Below, in pieces: positions 53,407-62,224 of a DNA stretch of 64,000 nt. This DNA comes from Candidatus Obscuribacterales bacterium (lineage in GTDB: Bacteria > Cyanobacteriota > Vampirovibrionia > Obscuribacterales > Obscuribacteraceae). The stretch lies in the NCBI GenBank assembly GCA_020050835.1, contig JAGVKB010000118.1, positions 1-64,000 of the forward strand, written 5' to 3'. Numbering within the stretch: position 1 is the first letter of the stretch; every line of letters starts with the position of its first letter. The notes under the pieces were generated by a model. That model made no database searches, was not told the DNA's origin, and worked only from the letters and a program-made list of their open reading frames with translations. The position numbers were made by a program, and so were the translations under genes.

Positions 53407-56163
53407 TTACTTGTCGCGCTCTTCGGCTTTCAGATTGGCTTGTGCGGCTGCTAATCTGGCGATCGGCACGCGATAGGGCGAACAGCTGACGTAAGTCAGC
53501 CCGATCTGATGCGCGAAAGCGATTGATGATGGCTCGCCGCCATGCTCTCCGCAGATTCCTAACTTGAGGTTGGGTTTGGCTTGAAGACCGTACTCCACGG
53601 CAATCTTCATCAGTTTGCCTACACCTTCGCGGTCGAGCACTTCGAATGGATTCTGCGTCAAGACCTTCAATTTTGTCTCCTGGTAGTCTATTCCTTCCAG
53701 GTAGCGCTGCAGGAACTTACCTTCGGCGTCGTCGCGGCTGTAACCGAAGGTCATCTGCGTGAGATCGTTGGTGCCGAAGCTGAAGAATTCCGCATGCTCG
53801 GCGATTTCATCGGCGGTGAGCGCTGCTCTGGGAATCTCGATCATGGTGCCGAATTTATAGTCGATCGAGACTTGTTCTTTCGCCATGGTTGCCTTCGCGA
53901 CGTCCTCGAGCTGGGCGCGGGCGATCTTCAGTTCGTTGACGTGTCCGATCAGCGGAATCATGATTTCGGGCAAAACGTTTATCCCGTCTTTCTTGAGCGC
54001 AATCGCTGCCTCGAAGATAGCCCGCACTTGCATGGCGCTGATCTCCGGATAGAGCAAACCGAGCCGGCAGCCGCGCAGCCCCATCATCGGATTGGCTTCG
54101 TGGAGCTCTTTGACTTTGCGCAGCAGCGTCTCTTTATCTTTCAGCTCGGTACCTGTGATTCCTTTCGCTTTGAAAGTAGCGACCTGTTCGGTCAACTCTT
54201 CGAGCTTAGGCAGGAATTCGTGCAACGGCGGATCGAGCAGACGGATAGTGACAGGAAGCCCCTGCATTACCTTGAAGATTCCTTTGAAATCTTCCCGTTG
54301 CATCGGCAATAACTTGGCGAGCGCCGCCTGGCGCTCAGCAGTAGTAGCTGCCAAGATCATCGCTTGCATGACCGGCAAGCGATCCTGGCTCATGAACATA
54401 TGCTCGGTGCGGCACAGTCCGATCCCTTGCGCGCCAAAGTCCAGGGCTACTCTGGCGTCTTCCGGTGTGTCGGCATTAGCGCGAACTCCCAGTTGCCTCT
54501 CTTCGTCGGCCCACGACAAAAGCGTTCGGAACTCTTGACCGAGCTCCGGGTCCAATCGGTTGATCGCGCCGGCGAAAATTTCCCCGGTCGATCCGTCGAT
54601 CGAGAGGATTTCGCCCTTTTTGAGCGTGCGACCGTCAACGGTCAGCGTCTGACGCTCGAGGTCAATCTTGAGTACTTCGCAGCCGGCTACGCATGGCTTG
54701 CCCATGCCGCGGGCCACTACCGCCGCGTGACTGGTCATGCCACCGCGGCTGGTGACCACCCCTTGCGCGGGCACGATGCCGTGAATATCGTCTGGACAAG
54801 TCTCGATCCGCACCAATATAACTTTCTTACCGTCGGCGGCAAGCCTTTCAGCATCATCCGGATTGAAGACGATCTCGCCGATAGCCGCTCCGGGAGAGGC
54901 GTTAAGTCCGGTGGCCAGCAGCCTCCCTTCCTTTCGAGCCTTGGCCTTATCGTCGCTGTCGAAGCTTGGCAAGAGCAGCTGATTGAGCTGGATTGGCTCG
55001 ACTCGATTGAGCGCCTCCGGACGCGAGATGATGCCTTCATTTGACATGTCGACCGCCGTCTTGACGGCAGCGGCTGCGGTTCGTTTGCCGGTTCGAGTCT
55101 GCAGCAGATACAATTTGCCTGACTCGACTGTAAATTCGCAGTCTTGCAGATCTCGATAGTGCATTTCGAGTCGCTCGGTGGTCGCTAACAACTCGTCGTA
55201 AACTTTCGGCATCTCGCTTGCCAGCTTGGCGATCTTATTGGGAGTTCTAATCCCGGCTACCACGTCTTCGCCTTGAGCGTTGACCAGGTATTCCCCATAG
55301 AGCATCTTTTCGCCGGTGCTCGGGTTGCGAGTGAAACAGACGCCGGTGGCCGATTCGTTGTTCATGTTGCCGAACACCATCGCCTGCACGGTGACTGCCG
55401 TGCCGAGATTGTGATCGATTTGATTGAGATTGCGGTAGTAGATCGCTCGGCTGTTGTTCCAAGATCTAAACACTGCCTCGATCGCTCCTTTCAGTTGATC
55501 GCTTGTGTCTTCGGGAAATTGGACATGTGCTCGTTCCAGCACTAGTTTTTTATACTTCTCGACAAGCTCCATCAGGTGCTCAGCGGTCAGCTCGGTATCG
55601 AGCTTGATACCAAGCTCGTCTTTCATGTCTTCCAGAAGATCTTCAAAGCAGTCCTTGTTTATGTCGAGCACCACATTGCCGTACATCTGAATAAAGCGCC
55701 GGTAGCTGTCCCAGGCGAAGCGAGCATTGCCGGTCAGCTTAGCCAGAGCTTCGACCGTGCTGGCATTCAAGCCGAGGTTCAAGATGGTGTCCATCATTCC
55801 GGGCATGGAGAACTTCGCACCGGACCGCACGCTCAGCAGTAACGGTCTTTTCGGATCGCCCAGCCGGCAACCGAGCGTCGACTCGATCTCCTTCAATTTT
55901 GCCCAGACTTCTTCGAACAATCCGGACGGAACCTGTTTGCCTGCTTCGTAATATTGACGGCAGCAATCGGTCAAAATAGTCATTCCAGGCGGAACATTGA
56001 CTCCCGCCGAGATCATCTCGGCCAGCCCGGCTCCCTTACCGCCAAGCCGCTCGCGCATGATGGTGCGGTCGCCGGCGAAGACTCGATAGGCTTCAGCAAA
56101 CAGGTAGACTCTGGCCAGTCCTGCGGTTTGTGCCTTCTGATCCGAACCTTTAGTGCTGAGCAT
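53407..56163 (-). CDS. ppdK: Pyruvate, phosphate dikinase
   Basis: 918 aa, slightly longer than the usual 870-900 because of about 20 extra N-terminal residues. It interconverts pyruvate, ATP and phosphate with PEP, AMP and PPi in the cytosol. The N-terminal ATP-grasp part has LGGKGAGLAEM; phospho-His479 lies in GGMTSHAAV; the C-terminal PEP barrel has GLCRTEHMF, GLRGCRLG and FSFGTNDLTQ. GAGGA is about 9 nt before ATG 56163. The regulator gene lies immediately upstream (32 nt), the expected arrangement. Together with pckG it allows flux from lactate or amino acids to sugar. Confidence 0.95.
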   Translation of the reverse strand: MLSTKGSDQKAQTAGLARVYLFAEAYRVFAGDRTIMRERLGGKGAGLAEMISAGVNVPPGMTILTDCCRQYYEAGKQVPSGLFEEVWAKLKEIESTLGCRLGDPKRPLLLSVRSGAKFSMPGMMDTILNLGLNASTVEALAKLTGNARFAWDSYRRFIQMYGNVVLDINKDCFEDLLEDMKDELGIKLDTELTAEHLMELVEKYKKLVLERAHVQFPEDTSDQLKGAIEAVFRSWNNSRAIYYRNLNQIDHNLGTAVTVQAMVFGNMNNESATGVCFTRNPSTGEKMLYGEYLVNAQGEDVVAGIRTPNKIAKLASEMPKVYDELLATTERLEMHYRDLQDCEFTVESGKLYLLQTRTGKRTAAAAVKTAVDMSNEGIISRPEALNRVEPIQLNQLLLPSFDSDDKAKARKEGRLLATGLNASPGAAIGEIVFNPDDAERLAADGKKVILVRIETCPDDIHGIVPAQGVVTSRGGMTSHAAVVARGMGKPCVAGCEVLKIDLERQTLTVDGRTLKKGEILSIDGSTGEIFAGAINRLDPELGQEFRTLLSWADEERQLGVRANADTPEDARVALDFGAQGIGLCRTEHMFMSQDRLPVMQAMILAATTAERQAALAKLLPMQREDFKGIFKVMQGLPVTIRLLDPPLHEFLPKLEELTEQVATFKAKGITGTELKDKETLLRKVKELHEANPMMGLRGCRLGLLYPEISAMQVRAIFEAAIALKKDGINVLPEIMIPLIGHVNELKIARAQLEDVAKATMAKEQVSIDYKFGTMIEIPRAALTADEIAEHAEFFSFGTNDLTQMTFGYSRDDAEGKFLQRYLEGIDYQETKLKVLTQNPFEVLDREGVGKLMKIAVEYGLQAKPNLKLGICGEHGGEPSSIAFAHQIGLTYVSCSPYRVPIARLAAAQANLKAEERDK

Positions 56164-56195
56164 TCTAGCTATCCTCTAATTAATGAAGGTAAGGG

Positions 56196-57083
56196 TTAAC
56201 TTATAGCGCCGGATTCCGCCTGCTGGCGGAGATATAGGAAAATTTCGCTGGATGTCTCTTCAATCGCTTTTGCGGAGACATCTATGCAATGACACTTCAA
56301 ATCGCGCATCACGCGCTTGGCGTGACGCACCTCATGCCGAATATTATCTGGGTCTACATAGTCGGTGCCGGCCGGCATTCCCAGTACCTGAGCGCGGGTT
56401 GAGCGAATGTCTTGCAGAAGATACGGATCAATCGTCAGTCCGATGATTTTCTTGGCCGATATTTCAAAGAGCTGCAACGGCGGGTCCACCCCCATCACAA
56501 TCGGCACATTGGCCGCTTTCAACCCATAATGGTGCGCCAGGTACATACAATTGGGAGTTTTGCTGGTGCGCGAAACGCCGATCATCACTACGTCGGCTTG
56601 CATGATTCCATCGGTATTCTTGCCGTCATCATATCGAATGGCGAAATCGACGGCGGCGATCCGGCGAAAGTATGTTTCATCGAGCAGGTGCAACCGTCCC
56701 GGCTGTGACAGCGGCTGAGAGCAGGTTAAGTCGGACACCCTCGACATGAGCGGACCGAGCAGATCGATAATGGGAATCTGATAACGGGTCGCTTCCGATT
56801 CGAGCGCTTGCTTGAATTCTGGCAGAACGAGCGTATAAGCAATTACCGAGCGGCCATTGGCGAGCTCGCGCACCAGATTTATGATCTGCTGGCTGCTGCG
56901 AATCTGAGGCAGGCGATAGATACTTGCCAACCCGGGTGGAAATTGTACCAGCGCTGCTCGCGCAACTGCCTCAGCCGTTTCTCCGCTGGAGTCGGACAAA
57001 GTGAAAATAATCAGTTGACTACCGTCGACCGGTAACCTGGCATCCACGTGCGAAACCAATCCGTCCAGTACGTCCTGCATCAT
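56196..57083 (-). CDS. ppsR: PPDK regulatory protein (kinase/phosphorylase)
   Basis: 295 aa of the DUF299 family. It inactivates PPDK by ADP-dependent phosphorylation and reactivates it by phosphate-dependent removal; PEP synthase is the alternative target in this family, but the ppdK neighbour points to PPDK. VSRTSKTPN in MIGVSRTSKTPNCMYL is the P-loop-like nucleotide site, and LSDSSGETAEAVARA opens the protein. It starts an operon with ppdK on the minus strand. The first two codons are both ATG; the exact start is not resolved. Confidence 0.9.
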   Translation of the reverse strand: MMQDVLDGLVSHVDARLPVDGSQLIIFTLSDSSGETAEAVARAALVQFPPGLASIYRLPQIRSSQQIINLVRELANGRSVIAYTLVLPEFKQALESEATRYQIPIIDLLGPLMSRVSDLTCSQPLSQPGRLHLLDETYFRRIAAVDFAIRYDDGKNTDGIMQADVVMIGVSRTSKTPNCMYLAHHYGLKAANVPIVMGVDPPLQLFEISAKKIIGLTIDPYLLQDIRSTRAQVLGMPAGTDYVDPDNIRHEVRHAKRVMRDLKCHCIDVSAKAIEETSSEIFLYLRQQAESGAIS

Positions 57084-57155
57084 CCGCCTGCGATCGTAGC
57101 TGCGGCTTTCAGCCCTCTGTGTAACACATTTCCGCCGGAAATATATGAGAGGTTG

Positions 57156-57911
57156 TTAGACGGAGATCCTGAGATTCAGTGTTTTGATAATCGGCAAAAG
57201 GTCCAGACCGGAAGAAGTAGTCTTGATCAAATTACCCTGATTGACTTCCGCTACGCTGATCGAGCGGCTGTATCGCACACAGCCAAGGTACGGCACGCCA
57301 GTTCGCTCGTGCAAGGCGAGAGCCTTCTCTTCCAGTGTAAAATCTGGTTGATTTAAGCGGCTTGAGCCCGGTTCTGGCTGCCCGACTGCCGGGGCAGTCG
57401 TCTCGACTGTCACTAATCCGACAACGTTAATCAGTCCGGCTGCAATTAAATAAGTAGAGTTGAGGATCAATTGCTCGACAGCCGCCGGGCCTTCTCTGGC
57501 TACAATGATGGCCGGCAGGTCAAGCTCTCGAGCTAAGTCGCAAACATCGACCCAGCGACCTTGCCGGCCTTCCAGCCGAAGCGGGTGAGAGCAAGAGCCG
57601 GGCAGCTCTACCAAGACCGTCTCGGTGCCTGCGCTGGCAATACGGGCGGCTTCGGTCCAATGAAAGCTGCTCAAAGATTCGCAGTGGTTGACAAACCTGA
57701 CCGGATAATCTAACGGTGTATGGCTGATCGAGCTGATGAAGGCCAGTTCGGCTTCGGCCGATTTACGCGAGCCGAAGCTGACAGGCTTTATCGCTCTGAC
57801 TGGAAATCCTTGCTCGCGCAGAGTGCCGGCCAGTCCGGTTAAAACGACAGTCTTGCCGCAGCCAGACTCGCAACCGGCGACGAGCAATCCGGACTTTCTG
57901 CTGCTGCCCAC
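57156..57911 (-). CDS. BioD-like P-loop protein (dethiobiotin synthase family)
   Basis: 251 aa from GTG 57911 (AGGAAG about 9 nt upstream). The Walker A region CESGCGKTVVLTGL, AIKPVSFG and the VELPGSCSHPL block resemble BioD, which makes dethiobiotin from diaminopelargonic acid with ATP and CO2. The usual GTDTGVGKT is replaced by CESGCGKT, and no other biotin genes lie near, so it may be a diverged BioD-like ATPase. It lies between the S41 peptidase and the ppsR gene. Confidence 0.65.
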   Translation of the reverse strand: MGSSRKSGLLVAGCESGCGKTVVLTGLAGTLREQGFPVRAIKPVSFGSRKSAEAELAFISSISHTPLDYPVRFVNHCESLSSFHWTEAARIASAGTETVLVELPGSCSHPLRLEGRQGRWVDVCDLARELDLPAIIVAREGPAAVEQLILNSTYLIAAGLINVVGLVTVETTAPAVGQPEPGSSRLNQPDFTLEEKALALHERTGVPYLGCVRYSRSISVAEVNQGNLIKTTSSGLDLLPIIKTLNLRISV

Positions 57912-57977
57912 GGCGCTGTACTTCCTGCTACTTGAATAGTCAAAACGCTGGACAATACTAACATGTCCTGACTAATA

Positions 57978-59321
57978 CTAACTCTTCACACCGACTGCGA
58001 CGGAGGGACCGCCCAGCCTCTTCTTGAGGACCTCAATTGCTTTCAGGAGTTGAATATCCTTCATATCCTCCGGGCTGCGCTTGGCGGTCGGTCCGTCCGG
58101 ATCTAGCCACCACTGCCCTTTGCCGTCGCGATAATCCTTTTCGGTAAGGTCCACCGTGACATCAGGGGTAATGCCCTTCTTGTGTATGTCAGTGTCGTTT
58201 GGTGTCAGATACCGAGCGATCGTTATGTTGACTCCTGAGCCGTCTTCCAGGCGATTGATGCCTTGCACCAGCCCTTTGCCGAATGTACGTTGCCCGACTA
58301 GTTGCGCTCTGCCGTTGTCGCGGAGCGCCCCGGAGGTGATCTCGGAGGCGCTGGCGCTGCCTTGATTGATCAGGATCACCATCGGCTGATTCGTAATTGG
58401 ATGAGCATCCGACATGGCCGGAGTTTTGTAGCCATCGCGATCTACTGTGGAGACAATATTGCCGCCTTCCAGGAACATATTGGATATGTCAATTGCGTTA
58501 GTCAGCAAGCCGCCTGGATTGTCTCGGAGATCGAGAATGAGCCCCTTGGCCTTGGCCACTTGTGAAAGAGCGTCGCGCATCTCTTTGTTGGCTTGTTGCG
58601 AGATGAAGCTACTCAACCTGATGTAACCGACGTCACCGTCAATGATCTTTGAGGTTTGCACCGCTCTAATCGGAATCTCGGCGCGGGTAATTGCAACAGA
58701 AATTTTCTGCTTGCTGCGGACTAAGGTCAATTTGACTTCGGTATTGATCGGTCCTTTGATTTGCTTGGCCGCTTCCTCGACTGAGATGCCCTTGGTTGAT
58801 TTGCCGTTGATCTCGGCAATTTCGTCACCCGGCATCAATCCGGCCTTGGAAGCCGGTGTGCCTTCAATCGGAGCGATCACTACTATTTTTTGAGCTTTAT
58901 CGAGCCCGATCTGTACGCCTATTCCGTACAAGTGCGCATCGATCTGTTGTTTCTCGTCGTCAAATGCATCGCGGTCCAGGAATCTAGTGTAACGATCGCC
59001 CAGGCTGGCTAGCATCGTCTCGATCGCCTTGTGCGAATCGTCGAGCGTTTTCAATTTGCCGTCGTACTTATGCTCCCACCGGTTCCAGGCTTGATTATTG
59101 TAGGTCTGATCGTAATAGTCTTCGCGAATCAACTGCCAGACGCGCCGATACAAACCATCCGGGTCGATCGGATTAGTCGAGAAAATACGTTGAGTGATGC
59201 GAGAGTCGGCGCCTTTGAAGGCCAGTAAGTTGGGGTTGTTAACCAGGTTTGTTCCGCCCATGGAAGCGGCTAGAACGAACGGGACTGCCAGAAGAATTTT
59301 CCACCACATTTTGCTTGCCAT
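57978..59321 (-). CDS. C-terminal processing peptidase (S41 family)
   Basis: 447 aa. N-terminal signal or anchor (WWKILLAVPFVLAASM), a helical segment, a PDZ domain (about 140-215, PIEGTPASKAGLMPGDEI) and an S41 core with LILDLRDNPGGLL, the Ser-bearing NQGSASASE and the Lys-bearing RTFGKGLVQ. All catalytic parts are present. Such peptidases trim or degrade exported and tagged proteins in the envelope. A 657-bp upstream spacing to the MTA phosphorylase includes no other gene. Confidence 0.9.
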   Translation of the reverse strand: MASKMWWKILLAVPFVLAASMGGTNLVNNPNLLAFKGADSRITQRIFSTNPIDPDGLYRRVWQLIREDYYDQTYNNQAWNRWEHKYDGKLKTLDDSHKAIETMLASLGDRYTRFLDRDAFDDEKQQIDAHLYGIGVQIGLDKAQKIVVIAPIEGTPASKAGLMPGDEIAEINGKSTKGISVEEAAKQIKGPINTEVKLTLVRSKQKISVAITRAEIPIRAVQTSKIIDGDVGYIRLSSFISQQANKEMRDALSQVAKAKGLILDLRDNPGGLLTNAIDISNMFLEGGNIVSTVDRDGYKTPAMSDAHPITNQPMVILINQGSASASEITSGALRDNGRAQLVGQRTFGKGLVQGINRLEDGSGVNITIARYLTPNDTDIHKKGITPDVTVDLTEKDYRDGKGQWWLDPDGPTAKRSPEDMKDIQLLKAIEVLKKRLGGPSVAVGVKS

Positions 59322-59722
59322 TTCTAAGTTTGAGGTGCCTGCTGGGGAGGATGACCAGAACTTTTGAGTCTTTGTTCCTTCGTCAACTTTCGGTGCCTGC
59401 GAGTAATCCTGGGACTAGGTATAACAATCCCGCAAATTGACATGATAACAACTTGAGCGATAACTTGCCGAATCTTCGCTAATCATGACTCAAGCATTGT
59501 ACCCAAACCCTTGTGAATATAAGCGCTGCGGGCATGACCGGTCCGGCCGGCGGACTTTCGAGAGGAGAGCTGTTAGAGTTAGACTCTTCGCAGAAAGATC
59601 GGTCCTTTGCGCCGGCTCCGCACGGTCAGTGAGCGCGCGCTGAAATGATAGTATTAATAACCGGCCGGACCTCATGTTTGGTAGGTGATTTTTCCTGATC
59701 TTTCCCGTGGAGTAACCAGGCA
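59322..59722. other. Divergent intergenic region, S41 peptidase / mtnP
   Basis: 401 bp with no gene. CCGGTCCGGCCGG-like GC-rich blocks (about 59540-59560) and an AT-rich TAGTATTAAT near 59650 could carry promoter elements for the plus-strand gene. Nothing else is evident. Confidence 0.35.
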
Positions 59723-60526
59723 GTGGATAAACCGGTGGCAGATATCGGCATCTTTGGCGGCTCCGGATTTTACAAATTGCTCGAGGCGGCAGAAGAGCGA
59801 GCGGTTGAAACACCATACGGCGCCCCGAGCGACAAGCTGGTTGTGGGAGAGTTTGGCGGCAAGCGCGTGGCCTTTCTGCCCAGGCATGGTGCGCAGCACC
59901 AACTTCCTCCGCACAAGATCAACTTTAGAGCGAATCTCTGGGCGATGAAGTCGCTCGGGGTGACGCGAATCATCTCTCCATGCGCTGCAGGCAGTTTGCA
60001 GAAACACGTCAAGCCTGGAGATTTCGTAGTCTGCGACCAGTATGTAGACCGGACGAGCGCGCGCTGCGATACATTTTACGATGGTCCGATCACTACTCAT
60101 GTCTCAGCGGCCGATCCGTACTGCCCCGAGCTGCGAAAGTTCGCCGTTGAAGCCGGCGAACTTTCAGGGATCAAGATTCACAAGCAGGGGACGGTTGTGG
60201 TCATCCAGGGACCGAGATTCTCCACCAAGTCCGAATCAAAATGGTTTACCGCCATGGGCTGGGAAGTCATTAACATGACTCAATATCCGGAAGCCCATCT
60301 GGCACGCGAGCTGGAGATGTGCTGCCTAAATATCTCGCTGATCACCGACTACGATTCCGGGCTCGTGGGCGACGTCGAACCGGTCTCTCACGCCGAGGTT
60401 GTGAAGGTATTCGGAGAGAACATCACTAAATTGCAAGGCATGCTTGTCAAACTGCTTGCCCTGCTTCCGAACGAGCGACAGGTTTGCAGCTGCAGTAAAG
60501 CGCTGGCGGGAGCGCGCTTCGGTTAA
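59723..60526 (+). CDS. mtnP: S-methyl-5'-thioadenosine phosphorylase
   Basis: 267 aa from GTG 59723. IGIFGGSGFYKLL, PRHGAQHQLPPHKINFRANL, ISPCAAGSLQ and the INMTQYPEAHLARE block are hallmarks of the purine phosphorylase family members acting on MTA; the Thr-Gln-Tyr-Pro form favours MTA over inosine. It splits MTA, the by-product of polyamine synthesis, into adenine and methylthioribose-1-phosphate. This links it by metabolism to the spermidine-synthase-like gene at 28945, although the two lie 30 kb apart. Confidence 0.9.
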   Translation: MDKPVADIGIFGGSGFYKLLEAAEERAVETPYGAPSDKLVVGEFGGKRVAFLPRHGAQHQLPPHKINFRANLWAMKSLGVTRIISPCAAGSLQKHVKPGDFVVCDQYVDRTSARCDTFYDGPITTHVSAADPYCPELRKFAVEAGELSGIKIHKQGTVVVIQGPRFSTKSESKWFTAMGWEVINMTQYPEAHLARELEMCCLNISLITDYDSGLVGDVEPVSHAEVVKVFGENITKLQGMLVKLLALLPNERQVCSCSKALAGARFG

Positions 60527-60591
60527 ACTTAAAGTCAAGTGCGAGCTACTTCCGACGTTACTTTGTTGCAAAGTGAGTATATGCGCCGCAA

Positions 60592-60792
60592 GTGCTAATA
60601 ATTAGATCCATTACAATCCATCAGATCGTCGCGCTTCTTGGCCTCGTGCTGGCGATCTCCGTGTATGCTGTGCTAAACAGGTTTGGAGTACCATACCGAA
60701 TGTGTATGGGTGCAGCAATTCTATCTGTTCTAGTGGTCGGCATTTTTTGGTCGGCCGTGCAGCTTGGAGCCGATGATGAAGACGAAGAATAA
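60592..60792 (+). CDS. Small two-helix membrane protein
   Basis: 66 aa from GTG 60592, with two membrane segments (about 9-28 and 39-58) and an acidic tail GADDEDEE. No clear ribosome site. It overlaps the next peptidase gene by 17 nt, which suggests that it is translated and coupled. No family recognised. Confidence 0.5.
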   Translation: MLIIRSITIHQIVALLGLVLAISVYAVLNRFGVPYRMCMGAAILSVLVVGIFWSAVQLGADDEDEE

Positions 60793-62182
60793 AAAGCGGA
60801 GTTTTCTAGTTTCACTTATTTTGAGCTTGGGAGTTGTTATGAGCGCGAACGCCGCCGATTGGAAAAAACCATTGATACCGGTAACTGAAGACTTCACTCT
60901 GCCTAACGGCCTGAGGGTAGTTCTTTCGGAGGATCATTCAGTGCCGGTTGCCGCCTTGGCGATTGTCTATGATGTCGGGTCGCGCAATGAAGAAAAGGGA
61001 AGGTCGGGATTCGCTCATCTGTTCGAGCACATGATGTTCGAAGGATCGGAGAATGTCGGCAAGACTGAGCATTTCAGTTATGTGGAAAGCGCCGGCGGTT
61101 CTCTCAATGCTTCTACCCACAATGATTTCACTAACTATTATGAAAAGCTTCCCTCCAATCAGATCGAGCTTGCTTTGTGGCTCGAATCGGACCGGATGCG
61201 GTCTCTCAAGGTGACCGAAGAGAATTTCAAGAATCAGCTTGAGACGGTCAAAGAAGAGAAGCGCTCGCGCATAGACAATCAACCCTATACGCCCGCGGCC
61301 CTGAGATTTGAAGAGCTACTCTTTGACAACTGGTCGAACGCTCATCCGGTGATCGGCTCTTTCGAAGATCTCGAGGCTTCCTCCGTCGAAGATGTGCGCA
61401 AGTTTTTCAAGACTTATTATGCGCCTGACAATGCCGTGATGGCGATTGTCGGTGATTTTGACGCCAAGCAGATGCACGGACTGGTCGAGAAGTATTTTGC
61501 TTCGATTCCCAAACAATCCAGACCGCCTCTGCCGAGCGTTGATGAACCGTTGCAGACCAAGCCGAAATACGAGAAGGTAGAAGATCATCACGCTCAATTA
61601 CCGGCATTCTGGTTTGGCTGGAAGGGACCAGGCCGCCGAGAGCCTGACTCTTACGCGATGGGAATTCTCGAGAAGATTTTGTCGTCCGGTGATTCCTCCC
61701 GCCTTTATCAGAGGATGGTCAAAGGCGATCAAGTAGCCTTGAGAGCTGATGCTGGTTTGGATGAGCGACGTGGACCGTCCGCATTTGAGGGGTTCGTTAT
61801 TTATAAGCCGGGCCATTCGGCTGAACAGGTGCGCGATATCGTCTGGGAAGAGATTGACAAAGTTAAGAAGGAGCCGGTTTCCGAAAAGGAGATCGAAAAA
61901 GCGAAGAATCAGATACTGCGTGGATTGTTTGCGGCCGGAAGCTCGTCGAGCCTGCAGCGTTGCCTGGGCCGGGCAGAGATGTTGGCCGAGTATACTCTCT
62001 TCTTTGGTGATCCCAAGTTGGTTGATGCGGACCTCGATGCGTATCTGAAAGTGACTGCCGAAGACGTTAAGCGCGTCGCCAATAAGTACTTTACCCGGGA
62101 GGGAATCACGGTTGTCGACGTGCAACCGGTGCCGGCCAAGGCTGAGGCCGAAGCTGAAGCGCCGGTGCTTCAGCACAAGTAG
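60776..62182 (+). CDS. M16 zinc peptidase, catalytic subunit
   Basis: 468 aa from ATG 60776, with GGAG 6 nt upstream. Signal peptide (SFLVSLILSLGVVMSANA). Inverzincin motif HLFEH (His81, Glu84, His85) with the distal Glu in ETVKEEKRSR makes it the active member of an M16B pair. The product is exported; the C-terminal lobe lacks the R/Y pair motif. The downstream gene supplies that half. Substrates of such bacterial pairs are unknown peptides in the periplasm. Confidence 0.9.
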   Translation: MKTKNKKRSFLVSLILSLGVVMSANAADWKKPLIPVTEDFTLPNGLRVVLSEDHSVPVAALAIVYDVGSRNEEKGRSGFAHLFEHMMFEGSENVGKTEHFSYVESAGGSLNASTHNDFTNYYEKLPSNQIELALWLESDRMRSLKVTEENFKNQLETVKEEKRSRIDNQPYTPAALRFEELLFDNWSNAHPVIGSFEDLEASSVEDVRKFFKTYYAPDNAVMAIVGDFDAKQMHGLVEKYFASIPKQSRPPLPSVDEPLQTKPKYEKVEDHHAQLPAFWFGWKGPGRREPDSYAMGILEKILSSGDSSRLYQRMVKGDQVALRADAGLDERRGPSAFEGFVIYKPGHSAEQVRDIVWEEIDKVKKEPVSEKEIEKAKNQILRGLFAAGSSSSLQRCLGRAEMLAEYTLFFGDPKLVDADLDAYLKVTAEDVKRVANKYFTREGITVVDVQPVPAKAEAEAEAPVLQHK

Positions 62183-62224
62183 TTTGTCGAAGCCTGAATT
62201 CTTCAAGGAGCTGGAGGGTTTGTG

